The position numbers were made by a program, and so were the translations under genes. Positions 37,935 through 45,051 of a DNA stretch of 64,000 bases are shown here, one piece after another. Origin of the DNA: PBB1 sp965229345 (GTDB taxonomy: Bacteria > Pseudomonadota > Gammaproteobacteria > Burkholderiales > Burkholderiaceae_C); contig OZ245872.1 in NCBI GenBank assembly GCA_965229345.1, forward strand, positions 1,984,001 to 2,048,000, written 5' to 3'. Under the pieces are notes generated by a model. That model was not told the DNA's origin. It did no database searches and was given only the letters and a program-made list of their open reading frames with translations. Numbering within the stretch: the first letter of the stretch is position 1; every line of letters begins with the position of its first letter.

Positions 37935-38432
37935 ATGACCGAGCCCGAATTTGACATCGACGAAATGCTGGAACAGTTTCACACTTGGCTGGAAGCCCAA
38001 AGCAAGGAGTCTCTGGCCGAGTACGCAGAGCGGTTGACCGACCAGGTGCCTGAAGCCAAGCCCTTGGGCATGGTGCTGTGCCTGGCCAACAATCAGGACA
38101 GCCTGCTGGCACAGACCATGGCTGCGCTGACGGCAGGCAACGGCGTGCTCTGGTCGCGCGCGCAGCCGGACGATCCCGTGCAGACCCAGGCTCTGCGAGT
38201 CGGGATGCCCGTGGCGATCAAATCGCAGGTCACGCTGACCGACTGGAATCCGTCCGTGGGCACTGCGCCAGACCCGTTGCCACAGGCCGTTCTGTACACC
38301 GGCGACGCCGATGGATTGGCGAATCTGCAGCAACAGGCTTTGCAATGGCCCAATCATCCGGTGACGATCATTTCGTGCCCGGAAGACATCGAAGACGATT
38401 TCGACATTCCGTTGGCACAGTTGCAACACTGA
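37935..38432 (+). CDS. Hypothetical protein
   Basis: This 165-residue acidic protein begins MTEPEFDIDEMLEQFHTWLE. It has no signal peptide, membrane helix or known motif. AGGAG lies ten bases before the ATG at 37,935, which decides the start. An acidic end (CPEDIEDDFDIPLAQLQH) is notable. It is the last core gene before the island and is separated from pbpC by about 65 bp. I do not recognise the family. Confidence 0.7.
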   Translation: MTEPEFDIDEMLEQFHTWLEAQSKESLAEYAERLTDQVPEAKPLGMVLCLANNQDSLLAQTMAALTAGNGVLWSRAQPDDPVQTQALRVGMPVAIKSQVTLTDWNPSVGTAPDPLPQAVLYTGDADGLANLQQQALQWPNHPVTIISCPEDIEDDFDIPLAQLQH

Positions 38433-38497
38433 GCCGGCTGGGCGCAGGCGGGTGTCTGATCGCCCCCGTCTGCTTTCGATGGCCCGCAGTCGGTCGG

Positions 38498-38530
38498 GGC
38501 AAAGAAAAAGGCCTTGTGTGACAAGGCCTT
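38498..38530 (-). terminator. Minus-strand intrinsic terminator next to the left att site
   Basis: A perfect 9-bp stem (AAGGCCTTG at 38,508-38,516 with CAAGGCCTT at 38,522-38,530, loop of five) is followed on the minus strand by TTTTTCTTTGC. It lies ten bases beyond a minus-strand CCACCA end. This is the layout of a terminator behind a tRNA or tmRNA gene, although no such gene body is now attached. Confidence 0.75.
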
Positions 38531-38535
38531 CAAAG

Positions 38536-38556
38536 TCGTTGGTGGAGAGGAGGAGG
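38536..38556 (-). repeat. Left attachment site, 21-bp direct repeat
   Basis: The 21 bases starting TCGTTGGTGGAGAGGAGG recur identically at 52,726-52,746 in the same orientation. On the minus strand they read CTCCTCCTCTCCACCA, like a tRNA or tmRNA 3' end, a usual target of tyrosine integrases. The integrase gene starts 120 bp inside this repeat. I infer it is one end of a 14.2-kb integrated element. Confidence 0.85.
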
Positions 38557-38606
38557 GTCTCCAAATTCGGCTGTTTTTCATAGGACACGGGGCTAGATTT
38601 GTTTCA

Positions 38607-38630
38607 GGGGTGGTAAGTTGGGGTGGTAAA
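38607..38630 (+). repeat. Left tandem GGGGTGGTAAR repeat, probable integrase arm site
   Basis: Two copies of an 11-base motif (GGGGTGGTAAG, two bases, GGGGTGGTAAA) lie 50 bp inside the left att repeat. The same pair in the same orientation lies 46 bp inside the right repeat. Motifs at equal distance from both cores suggest arm-type binding sites for the integrase or its directionality factor. Confidence 0.55.
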
Positions 38631-38676
38631 TGGGTGTTACGGTCGGGTCTCTTTTCTCGACGTTCGCACCGCTCCC

Positions 38677-39963
38677 ATGCCGACCAAACCGCAGAAGAAA
38701 ATCAAGAACGGCGAGTACCGAGACAACACTTGGTACGCACTCTTGTTTGTGCCAAAAGATGTCCGCCACATCATTGACCGAGGCATCAGATTCGCAGAGT
38801 CAACTAAGACGGGCACTTACGCTCAAGCGTCCGTTCGGATACCGCTTCTGGTGGCCGGTTGGAAGGCTGAAATCGCCAAGGCCAGAGGGAAGCTACCCGC
38901 CGAAGGTGACTCGTTTTGGTCGGGTATTCGGCAGCAATACCTCAGGTCCAACGACGAGGACTTGCAGCTAGCAATCGAGGATGTTGCTGAAGCTGAAGCC
39001 AGCAAGGTCAGCGATCCAGAAGAAGCCTCACTGCTGTACCGGATCGCCACTGGGCAGGCTCCAGATCGGGTTCCACTTGGTCCCTTGGTAACCGCCTGGA
39101 AGGACTCGCTGAGGCTGGCGCAAAAGACCATCGACCAGCAGCACCGCGATGTGAATCGGATGGCCGATCACTTCAAGTACTTGACGCAACTGACCCCGCA
39201 GAACGTCAAGGCATGGACCGACAAGCTCATCTCTGAAGGCATGACCTCATCGAGCCTTGAGCGAGTCGGGAATGGCTGCAAATCCTTTTGGGCCTATCTC
39301 CAAATGTCCGGGACGAAGGAAGTGATCGATCCCGACCCATTCGTTGGAGCCTTCAAGCTGGCCCGCAGGGTTGCCAAGACCACCGATACAGGTCGCAGCG
39401 GGTCCAGCTACACGCCCAAAGAACTTGCCGCTCTGTACGCTTGTGCGATAGCCAACAAGGATCAGCCGCTGGCGGACCTGATCGCACTCGGCGCATACAC
39501 AGGGGCACGCATCGAGGAACTGTGCCAACTGACCAAGGAGACCGCTTCAGGCAAGGTGTTCTCCATCGGCAAGTCGAAGACCGAGGCAGGCGTTAGAGAT
39601 TGCCCGATACACCCCGCAGTGGCTCCGCTGGTTGCACGCTTGATCAAGGCATCCAAAGACGGTTTCTTGGTGCCATCGACAGCAGCGAACCAGTACGGCA
39701 ACCGATCAGGCCCGTTGTCACAACGCTTCGGGCATCTGAAGAAGAGCATGGGGTTCGGCAGATCGCATGTCTTTCACAGTACCCGCAACACTCTGGCGAC
39801 GATGATGGAACGGGCAGGGGTGGCTGAAGGGGTTGCCGCCGACATCGTGGGCCATGCGAAGAAGACCCTGACCTATGGGCTGTACAGCAGCGGAAGCGCC
39901 GAAAAGCAGAAGCTGAAGGCAATTTCGAAGGTGGTCTATCCGTCCCCCTTGGATGCTCCGTGA
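38677..39963 (+). CDS. Site-specific tyrosine integrase (DUF6538-type N-terminus)
   Basis: This 428-residue integrase should catalyse insertion and excision of the island. The N-terminal part (DNTWYALLFVPKDVRHIID) resembles the short beta-strand domain found in phage-type integrases, and a SAM-like core-binding domain follows (about residues 140-230). The catalytic domain has the Arg box (GAYTGARIEELCQL) and the His-x-x-Arg box (HVFHSTRNTLATMM). It also has the final His (DIVGHAKKTL) and the Tyr nucleophile in TYGLYSSG. The ATG at 38,677 is preferred over a GTG at 38,623, which would sit in the arm repeats. It reads away from the left att site. Confidence 0.93.
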   Translation: MPTKPQKKIKNGEYRDNTWYALLFVPKDVRHIIDRGIRFAESTKTGTYAQASVRIPLLVAGWKAEIAKARGKLPAEGDSFWSGIRQQYLRSNDEDLQLAIEDVAEAEASKVSDPEEASLLYRIATGQAPDRVPLGPLVTAWKDSLRLAQKTIDQQHRDVNRMADHFKYLTQLTPQNVKAWTDKLISEGMTSSSLERVGNGCKSFWAYLQMSGTKEVIDPDPFVGAFKLARRVAKTTDTGRSGSSYTPKELAALYACAIANKDQPLADLIALGAYTGARIEELCQLTKETASGKVFSIGKSKTEAGVRDCPIHPAVAPLVARLIKASKDGFLVPSTAANQYGNRSGPLSQRFGHLKKSMGFGRSHVFHSTRNTLATMMERAGVAEGVAADIVGHAKKTLTYGLYSSGSAEKQKLKAISKVVYPSPLDAP

Positions 39964-39976
39964 CCAATCGTTGAAG

Positions 39977-40462
39977 TCAGCACCTGAGGTCTCTGCTCCG
40001 CGTCCTCATCTCGAAGAGGTTGCGCTGAATGTCAGTCTTGGCTTGACCGCTGGCGGTTCGCTCGTCTGCTTCTGACTGGGCGACGGTCCGATCTAGCCTG
40101 CCGCATTCAGCCTGAGCCTCTACTGGGAGCTTGATCCTGCGAGTCCTGACTTCCATTTGCTGCGGACTTAAGCCCGTGAGCGGCTTCACTGCATCGGCGA
40201 GAAGTTCATTCCTCTTCTCCCTGGCGACATCAGCCCCAGTGAGTTCTTTGCCTGTGGACTTATTGAGGCCCTTGGTGGGCTCCACATCCACCAGCTGGGC
40301 ACCCATGCAAGGCTCATCGGTGTAGATGATCTTGTTGTGGTCGGTGCATTTGTAGACCGTGCGGGAGGCTGCGGGGAGCGAGGGGGTCTGTGCGCTGGAG
40401 GCTTGATGACCACACAGCAGGCAGGCGAGCGTCAGCAGCAGACGGGAGTTTGGGGATTTCAT
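39977..40462 (-). CDS. Periplasmic DUF4124-like protein
   Basis: The 161-residue protein has a clear Sec signal peptide (NSRLLLTLACLLCGHQASSA). A short domain, VYKCTDHNKIIYTDEPCMGA, follows, as in DUF4124 proteins with two cysteines. The C-terminal half is charged and helical (EKRNELLADAVKPL), and another cysteine lies at the end. Such proteins are common in betaproteobacteria and their role is unknown. It is convergent with the integrase gene, 13 bp apart. Confidence 0.7.
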   Translation of the reverse strand: MKSPNSRLLLTLACLLCGHQASSAQTPSLPAASRTVYKCTDHNKIIYTDEPCMGAQLVDVEPTKGLNKSTGKELTGADVAREKRNELLADAVKPLTGLSPQQMEVRTRRIKLPVEAQAECGRLDRTVAQSEADERTASGQAKTDIQRNLFEMRTRSRDLRC

Positions 40463-40507
40463 CTTGCCGTTGGATAGATTGAACAGGAGGGCCGTCTGAC
40501 TAAAAAA

Positions 40508-41329
40508 TCACGGCGCACGGCGATTTGTGCTCGACTTGAGTGCTTCCAGCGACTTTGCTGCCGAAGCTAGTTTCAATTGCTTTTCGTGTGCTTCAACCAA
40601 ATCGTCCAGGGTCAGTTCGATAGCAAGACGGACTGCCGGGAATGCAGCAAGACACTCATCTTCGGTCAATGTATGAACCCCGACACTGAGTATTCCATAA
40701 AGCGCCCGATTTTTAACAAGAAACTCCGGGAGATGGTTTTTCAACAATACAATTCGACCATCCATTCTGGAATTACAGTAGTCTTCCTCAATCCAGCCTG
40801 GGTCCAGTTTGGCAAGCTCATGAGCCGAATCAATTAATGACTCAAATATTCTCCGAAGATAAACGAAGGCGCCAACTCCAACCCCATGCGTTATCAAGCC
40901 AATTCCACGGTTTAGCTCCCGGAATCGCTCATCCCCAAGAACGACTCTGTATTTCTTGAGGTCTGGCAAAGCCAGGTCGGCAAGGGCCGGAATTTGACCT
41001 ATCTTTTGCAGCTCGCCCTTATGGGCAGAAAAGAGAAACATCGCCCGGTGACTATCGTCCCGAGAACAAGCAAATGGGAGCGAGAAAAGGTAATTGCTAA
41101 AGTGGGATCGTCTTGCGTAGTCGGCTTTGCGAGATATCTTAAATACACTATGCTTGCCGCACGCTGGGCAGTGCATATCAAGCGTTCCATCATAATGTTC
41201 TATCGAGAAGAACGCATCCTCTTTCTCGTTGTTAAATTTAAATACTGTGTAGAGCGGCGTTTTTAAGCAGAACTCGGATGGTGAAGGCAGTTCGTCGAAC
41301 TGTGTGGCGATTGTTTTCTGAGTTGTCAT
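40508..41329 (-). CDS. Hypothetical protein with an N-terminal Cys pair, A/T-richer than its surroundings
   Basis: The protein has about 273 residues from the ATG at 41,329 (MTTQKTIATQFDELPSP). A CPACGKHSVF zinc-ribbon-like pair lies near residue 55 and another Cys in FACSRDDSH near residue 88. A mainly helical part follows (GVGAFVYLRRIFESLIDSAH, AIELTLDDLVEAHEKQLKLA). The second half resembles the helical domain of DUF4145-type proteins often found with defence genes, but this is a weak impression. The gene is clearly lower in GC than the core genome. A 14-bp palindrome (AGTACATTCGTACT, 41,447-41,460) lies upstream and may be its operator. Confidence 0.65.
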   Translation of the reverse strand: MTTQKTIATQFDELPSPSEFCLKTPLYTVFKFNNEKEDAFFSIEHYDGTLDMHCPACGKHSVFKISRKADYARRSHFSNYLFSLPFACSRDDSHRAMFLFSAHKGELQKIGQIPALADLALPDLKKYRVVLGDERFRELNRGIGLITHGVGVGAFVYLRRIFESLIDSAHELAKLDPGWIEEDYCNSRMDGRIVLLKNHLPEFLVKNRALYGILSVGVHTLTEDECLAAFPAVRLAIELTLDDLVEAHEKQLKLASAAKSLEALKSSTNRRAP

Positions 41330-41470
41330 GGGGAATTTTATTTTGTAGCGGTTTGATTTCTCATCTCGGCAATCGCTCGCCTGCAACTTTGAGCCGTTAT
41401 TTAACTAACTATAAGCAGCAATTGATGGCGCGGCCCGAACTGGGCTAGTACATTCGTACTGTCCCGCCAG

Positions 41471-41500
41471 CCAAAAAATACCGCATCCTTCTGGATGCCG
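41471..41500 (-). terminator. Intrinsic terminator of the SRAP gene
   Basis: On the minus strand a GGCATCC-type stem (GCATCC at 41,483-41,488 with GGATGC at 41,493-41,498) is followed by GGTATTTTTTGG. It lies 28 bp beyond the stop codon of the SRAP-domain gene at 41,528. Confidence 0.7.
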
Positions 41501-41527
41501 TTACAGACACCACCCATAACACCGCCT

Positions 41528-42193
41528 TTACCTAATAGGCCCAGCCTCGAAGGCTTCCACTGGGGCCAACTTCAGGCACTCCTGCGCCTCTCCGACGGTC
41601 CCCATCAGCCACCTTTCGATGCCCTGCGATTCAATCGGGATCACAGACCGCTTGTCCTGCTGATCCGGTCCGAGCTTCGGGTCAGGCTTATGCATCCTCC
41701 GCATCAACGGGTGAGCATCCGCATTGATGGTCAGCATCGTGTAGCTCTCGACTATCTCGCCGGTCTCCTGATCGGTCCAGGTGTTCCACAAGCCAGCGAG
41801 GCCCCACGGTTGTCCATCGGCTCGCATGAAGCGCCACCAGACGTTTTTCCCTGTCTCCCAGTTCGGTTCATCGAAGGACTCCGCAGGGATGATGCAACGC
41901 TGACCCCGTGCCCATGAGTGCTTGAACGAAGCCTTGTTCGCCATCTCCTCAGACCGTGCATTGCAGGTCGAGTAGGTCAGCTTTGGGGACTTGGCAAACC
42001 AAGGGATCAGTCCCCATTGGTCGATCACCAGTTCGTGGGCACCTTCTGCGGTGTCCCCTGTGGCTGCTCGGATGAATGGACCGGGGCGGCTCGGGAAGAC
42101 TTCGGTCTTCGGCCACCGGAAGGGGTTGTTGCGGCCGATATGCCAGTGGCGCTCGATGGCAGCCTGATCTGGGGTGATGTATCGGGTACACAT
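41528..42193 (-). CDS. SOS response-associated peptidase (SRAP, HMCES/YedK family)
   Basis: SRAP proteins crosslink to abasic sites in single-stranded DNA through an N-terminal cysteine exposed after removal of Met1. Here the start at 42,193 gives MCTRYITPDQ, with Cys2 in place. Three extra upstream codons would bury this cysteine, so they are excluded. Other family features are CNARSEEMANKASFKHSWARG, CIIPAESFDE, WGLAGLWNTW and the SYTMLTINADAHPLMRRMH segment with the active-site His. At 221 residues it has the usual length. SRAP genes are frequent on phages and islands. It is convergent with nothing close and carries its own terminator. Confidence 0.9.
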   Translation of the reverse strand: MCTRYITPDQAAIERHWHIGRNNPFRWPKTEVFPSRPGPFIRAATGDTAEGAHELVIDQWGLIPWFAKSPKLTYSTCNARSEEMANKASFKHSWARGQRCIIPAESFDEPNWETGKNVWWRFMRADGQPWGLAGLWNTWTDQETGEIVESYTMLTINADAHPLMRRMHKPDPKLGPDQQDKRSVIPIESQGIERWLMGTVGEAQECLKLAPVEAFEAGPIR

Positions 42194-42238
42194 TGGGGCC
42201 AACTGTAGATGGGGTGTGTCGGTTTAGTCAGCGGCCTT

Positions 42239-42258
42239 AGGACAACCTGAAGACCACC
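42239..42258 (+). promoter_or_regulatory. Shared 20-bp leader before the Rha gene
   Basis: The 20 bases AGGACAACCTGAAGACCACC lie directly before the Rha start codon and recur exactly at 44,078-44,097 before the BRO-N gene. The next coding bases are also similar. It may be a ribosome-binding or protein-binding leader shared by recent duplication. Confidence 0.5.
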
Positions 42259-42260
42259 CA

Positions 42261-42719
42261 ATGAACCAACTGACGCATTCGCTGACCCTGACCAACGCTC
42301 ACGCTGCCGCCCCCCTCACGATGTCCAGCCTGGAGATTGCTGAACTGACCGGCAAGGAACACTTCCACATCATTCGAGACATCCGCTCGATGTTGGAGGC
42401 TCTCGGAATCACTGAATCCAGTTTTGGATGCAGCTACAAAGACACCACTGGCCGCACCCTGCCAGCCTTCAACCTCCCCAAGGACCTCACGACCACTCTT
42501 GTGACCGGCTACTCAATCCCACTGCGGCATCGTGTGGTTACCCGCTGGATGGAACTGGAGGCTGTGAAGCCTGCTGTGGCCAAAATTCACAGCAAATTTG
42601 CGAGAGGGCATCACGTGATGTGTGGTTTGCCGATCCCCCCTCTACCCCGGTCGAGTTTCAAGGTCAGCGACCGGGAGGGCCCAGTCTCTTCGACAGAGCG
42701 GAGGGCGGCATCTGATTAA
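42261..42719 (+). CDS. Rha-family phage regulatory protein, N-domain only
   Basis: The protein has 152 residues. The pRha domain is visible: MSSLEIAELTGKEHFHIIRD, IRSMLEALG, PAFNLPKDLTTTLVTGYSIP and RHRVVTRWMELE. Such domains occur in phage regulators that interfere with host growth or repression, usually with a second C-terminal domain (KilAC or ORF6N type). Here the homology ends near residue 112 and a short Arg/Ser-rich tail follows, so the protein may be truncated. Its last 56 bases overlap the convergent gene at 42,664-43,245. It shares its leader and first codons with the BRO-N gene at 44,100. Confidence 0.8.
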   Translation: MNQLTHSLTLTNAHAAAPLTMSSLEIAELTGKEHFHIIRDIRSMLEALGITESSFGCSYKDTTGRTLPAFNLPKDLTTTLVTGYSIPLRHRVVTRWMELEAVKPAVAKIHSKFARGHHVMCGLPIPPLPRSSFKVSDREGPVSSTERRAASD

Positions 42720-43245
42720 CCAAACGGACGCCGTCTAGTGCTTCCTGCTCGCTCGCTAGACGGGCCGAGAGTTCATCCCGAAGAGCGATGTCTCTATCGA
42801 CATCATCGAGGGTCAGGGGCTCAGCCAACTCATCGGATAGCAACCGGACCACCCATCCATTCAGCACAGATAGAGCTAACTTCGCCGTGTCCGGGTCGCA
42901 CACCTGAACGTAATACGACCTGAATGCACAAACGGCTCGCTCCTTTGAATAAGGAAGCGGTACACGAGAGAAAGCGCCTAACTCGAGCCGCTTGCCATCG
43001 GGGAATAAAGCGCATCGAACGACCACCCTAGGCAGTTCCTGTCGAGCGAGACGGCCCGAGAAATCCATGACGATGCTCTGTGCCTCTGCCGGCGCCATGC
43101 GGCTCATCTGGTCGGAGAGGCTGAGGAAGAGCAGGTCGAATGAACTCCGTTCAGTTCTTGCCGGAGGGATCGTCTTGTGGCCCCCCGAATCGCCCGCTAA
43201 CCGGGTGATGATCGTTCGAAACCCGTCTCCGACTGACCAACTCAT
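42664..43245 (-). CDS. Hypothetical protein
   Basis: This 193-residue soluble protein begins MSWSVGDGFRTIITRLAGDS. The second half is charged and helical (LTLDDVDRDIALRDELSARL). No known motif was found. It is convergent with and overlaps the Rha gene by 56 bases, so either gene's end could be slightly different. About 210 bp upstream of its start lies the resolvase gene with its inverted repeats, on the other strand. Confidence 0.55.
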   Translation of the reverse strand: MSWSVGDGFRTIITRLAGDSGGHKTIPPARTERSSFDLLFLSLSDQMSRMAPAEAQSIVMDFSGRLARQELPRVVVRCALFPDGKRLELGAFSRVPLPYSKERAVCAFRSYYVQVCDPDTAKLALSVLNGWVVRLLSDELAEPLTLDDVDRDIALRDELSARLASEQEALDGVRLVNQMPPSALSKRLGPPGR

Positions 43246-43375
43246 TGCGCTTCTCCCGTCGAGCGATCCCCGAAGTATCGGGGGCCAGTTCGGGCGCAGG
43301 TGAGAGATGTTCAGCCTAACTCGCGGTGGGTTAAAAGTTGTACCTTGTGGGCCTAGGCGTTTGGCCTCCGTCAGA

Positions 43376-43443
43376 TTGGATCAGAAGATAGTTGAAGTGT
43401 ATTGTGGGCTAGGCTCATAATCTACTCATATCTTCTGATCCAA
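43376..43443. promoter_or_regulatory. Perfect 15-bp inverted repeat, probable resolvase res subsite
   Basis: TTGGATCAGAAGATA (43,376-43,390) and its exact complement TATCTTCTGATCCAA (43,429-43,443) flank 38 bp. The right arm ends 10 bp before the resolvase start codon. Serine resolvases bind dyads just upstream of their own gene and repress it, so this probably serves both recombination and autoregulation. Confidence 0.7.
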
Positions 43444-43453
43444 GGACGCCACC

Positions 43454-44065
43454 ATGTCATCACGCATCGCCTACTACCGAGTCTCGACCGCAGACCAGTC
43501 CATCGAGTCCCAACGAACAGCCCTAGCTCCTCTGGCGGGTGCTGAGTTCGACAAGGAGTTCATGGATGAGGGTGTCAGCGGGACGACCCTAGCTGCCTCT
43601 CGACCTCAGTTCGGGGAGTTGCTCAAGTACATCCGCGCGGGAGACACCTTGTTCGTCTACGCCGTGGACCGACTGGGGCGGGATGCCCTCGATGTGCAAT
43701 CCACCGTCAGGGACCTCCTGAAGCGTGGCGTCTCAGTCAATGTTCACGGGTTGGGACTCATTGCCGAGGGGGTTGGTGAGTTGATCCTGGCTGTCCTGGC
43801 TCAGGTAGCGGACATGGAGCGGAAGAAGATCAACGAACGCACCTCAGAGGGCCGGAAGACAGCCGTCGAGCACCTCAAGCGGACGGGCAAGACGCACAAG
43901 GGCAAGACCAGCATGGGGCGGCCACCGGAGAAGGACTCGAAGGAAGTCGCAGAGTGGAGACAGACGAACAAGGCCAGTCTGTCGCAGACCCAGGATCACT
44001 TCGGCCTCTCCCTATCAACGGTGAAGCGTTATTGCGCACAGCAGAAGGCGCTCCAGGTGGCATAG
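43454..44065 (+). CDS. Serine recombinase of the resolvase/invertase family
   Basis: The protein has 203 residues. The N-terminal catalytic domain has the nucleophile Ser11 in YYRVSTADQSIESQ, then DEGVSGTTLAASRPQF and FVYAVDRLGRDALDVQSTV. The family Glu/Arg block follows (AQVADMERKKINERTSEGRK). A helix-turn-helix tail (SLSQTQDHFGLSLSTVKRY) completes a full-length small resolvase. It should cut and rejoin DNA at a res site, and one is visible just upstream. A role beside the tyrosine integrase is not obvious: it may resolve dimers or invert a segment, but no second matching site was found in the window. Confidence 0.93.
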   Translation: MSSRIAYYRVSTADQSIESQRTALAPLAGAEFDKEFMDEGVSGTTLAASRPQFGELLKYIRAGDTLFVYAVDRLGRDALDVQSTVRDLLKRGVSVNVHGLGLIAEGVGELILAVLAQVADMERKKINERTSEGRKTAVEHLKRTGKTHKGKTSMGRPPEKDSKEVAEWRQTNKASLSQTQDHFGLSLSTVKRYCAQQKALQVA

Positions 44066-44077
44066 GTTGGTGTGGGC

Positions 44078-44097
44078 AGGACAACCTGAAGACCACC
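44078..44097 (+). promoter_or_regulatory. Shared 20-bp leader before the BRO-N gene
   Basis: An exact copy of the leader at 42,239-42,258 ends three bases before the ATG at 44,100. It starts 12 bases after the resolvase stop, so the two genes may share a transcript. Confidence 0.5.
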
Positions 44098-44099
44098 AC

Positions 44100-44597
44100 A
44101 TGCACACGAACCAACTGACCCCTTCGCTGACCTCCTTCACCTTCGCCCCCGGCCTGGACCTCCGCACGATCACCCGTGATGGGGAGCCCTGGTTCCTGGC
44201 TGTTGACGTTTGCAAGGCACTCGGCATCCAGAACGCAACCGATGCCGTCTATGAAATTTCCGACGAGGACAAACTTCGTCAGTCATTAGGTTTGCGTGGC
44301 CGCACCCCGTGGCTCATCAATGAGACCGGCCTGTATGCCCTGGTATTCAAGAGCCGCAAGGCCAACGCCAAAGCCTTCCAGAAGTGGGTCACAGGAACCG
44401 TCCTGCCGACCATCCGTAAGACCGGCATGTACCTGACCCCGAAGGTTGCCAAAGAGGTTGTGGAACGTCCTGAGGTCTTCCTGGCCCGTGCCCTGGTCCT
44501 GGCTCACGACACGATCAATGGGCTGAAGGAGCAGGCGTCTCTCGGCTCGGTGAAATCCTTTTATGTGTCCATAGGAGAACCCGCGAAACTTTTCTGA
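44100..44597 (+). CDS. BRO-N domain phage antirepressor-like protein
   Basis: The protein has 165 residues. The BRO N-terminal domain is clear: EPWFLAVDVCKALGIQNATD, EDKLRQSLGLRGRTPWLINE, TGLYALVFKSRKANAKAFQK and WVTGTVLPTIRKTGMY. This DNA-binding domain occurs in prophage antirepressors and viral proteins. The usual C-terminal antirepressor domain is missing; only about 40 residues follow. The start at 44,100 (MHTNQLTPSL) is chosen because it follows the shared leader and aligns with the Rha start (MNQLTHSL). A strong terminator follows. Confidence 0.85.
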   Translation: MHTNQLTPSLTSFTFAPGLDLRTITRDGEPWFLAVDVCKALGIQNATDAVYEISDEDKLRQSLGLRGRTPWLINETGLYALVFKSRKANAKAFQKWVTGTVLPTIRKTGMYLTPKVAKEVVERPEVFLARALVLAHDTINGLKEQASLGSVKSFYVSIGEPAKLF

Positions 44598-44630
44598 ACC
44601 CCAGATCGCCCCGTTTGTGACGTCTCCAGC

Positions 44631-44676
44631 AGGCCACCCAAGTGACTTCCCACGGTCGCTTCGGTGGCCTTTTCTT
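44631..44676 (+). terminator. Intrinsic terminator after the BRO-N gene
   Basis: AGGCCACC (44,631-44,638) pairs with GGTGGCCT (44,663-44,670), enclosing an inner AAGTGAC/GTCGCTT stem, and is followed by TTTCTTC. It lies about 35 bp after the BRO-N stop codon. Confidence 0.75.
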
Positions 44677-44754
44677 CGCCTGCTCATTACTGCCGAGGTT
44701 CACCGCCTTGCTGCCTGAGCACCTGTCTTTTCCGATTTACTCAATGGAAGTCCC

Positions 44755-45051
44755 ATGACCCCATCCACAAGCGCCTCCCCTGGAGTTCGCACGAAGTACC
44801 TGAAAGCCCGCAACGGGGCCACCTTGGTCCTCAACTACCGACCCGAGGAAGCAAGCGCCCTCCGTGCGGCTGTCCAGCGGATTCGCCTGAAGGGGAACCG
44901 TCAGCCGTCCCTATCGCTGGTCGCTCGTCGCTCCATGAGCCTGTACCTGTCGCTTCTCAACTCTGGTCCGTCTGCACTCGCCATTGAGGTGGAGGCCCTG
45001 GAGAAGCTCGCCACACCTGTGTCCCGTCGTATCAAGGAGGGGACTCAATGA
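44755..45051 (+). CDS. Hypothetical protein, possibly ribbon-helix-helix
   Basis: This 98-residue basic protein includes LRAAVQRIRLKGNRQPSLSL and VARRSMSLYLSLLNSG. That pattern of a short strand and two helices resembles a ribbon-helix-helix DNA-binding protein. It shares an ATGA with the following gene, so the two are translationally coupled. A coupled pair of this size could be a regulatory or toxin-antitoxin pair, but no family match is claimed. Confidence 0.6.
   Translation: MTPSTSASPGVRTKYLKARNGATLVLNYRPEEASALRAAVQRIRLKGNRQPSLSLVARRSMSLYLSLLNSGPSALAIEVEALEKLATPVSRRIKEGTQ

Noticed and set aside
41447..41460. Palindrome AGTACATTCGTACT as a second LexA box
   Set aside because: It lacks the CTGT-N8-ACAG spacing required for LexA; it may still be an operator of another kind.
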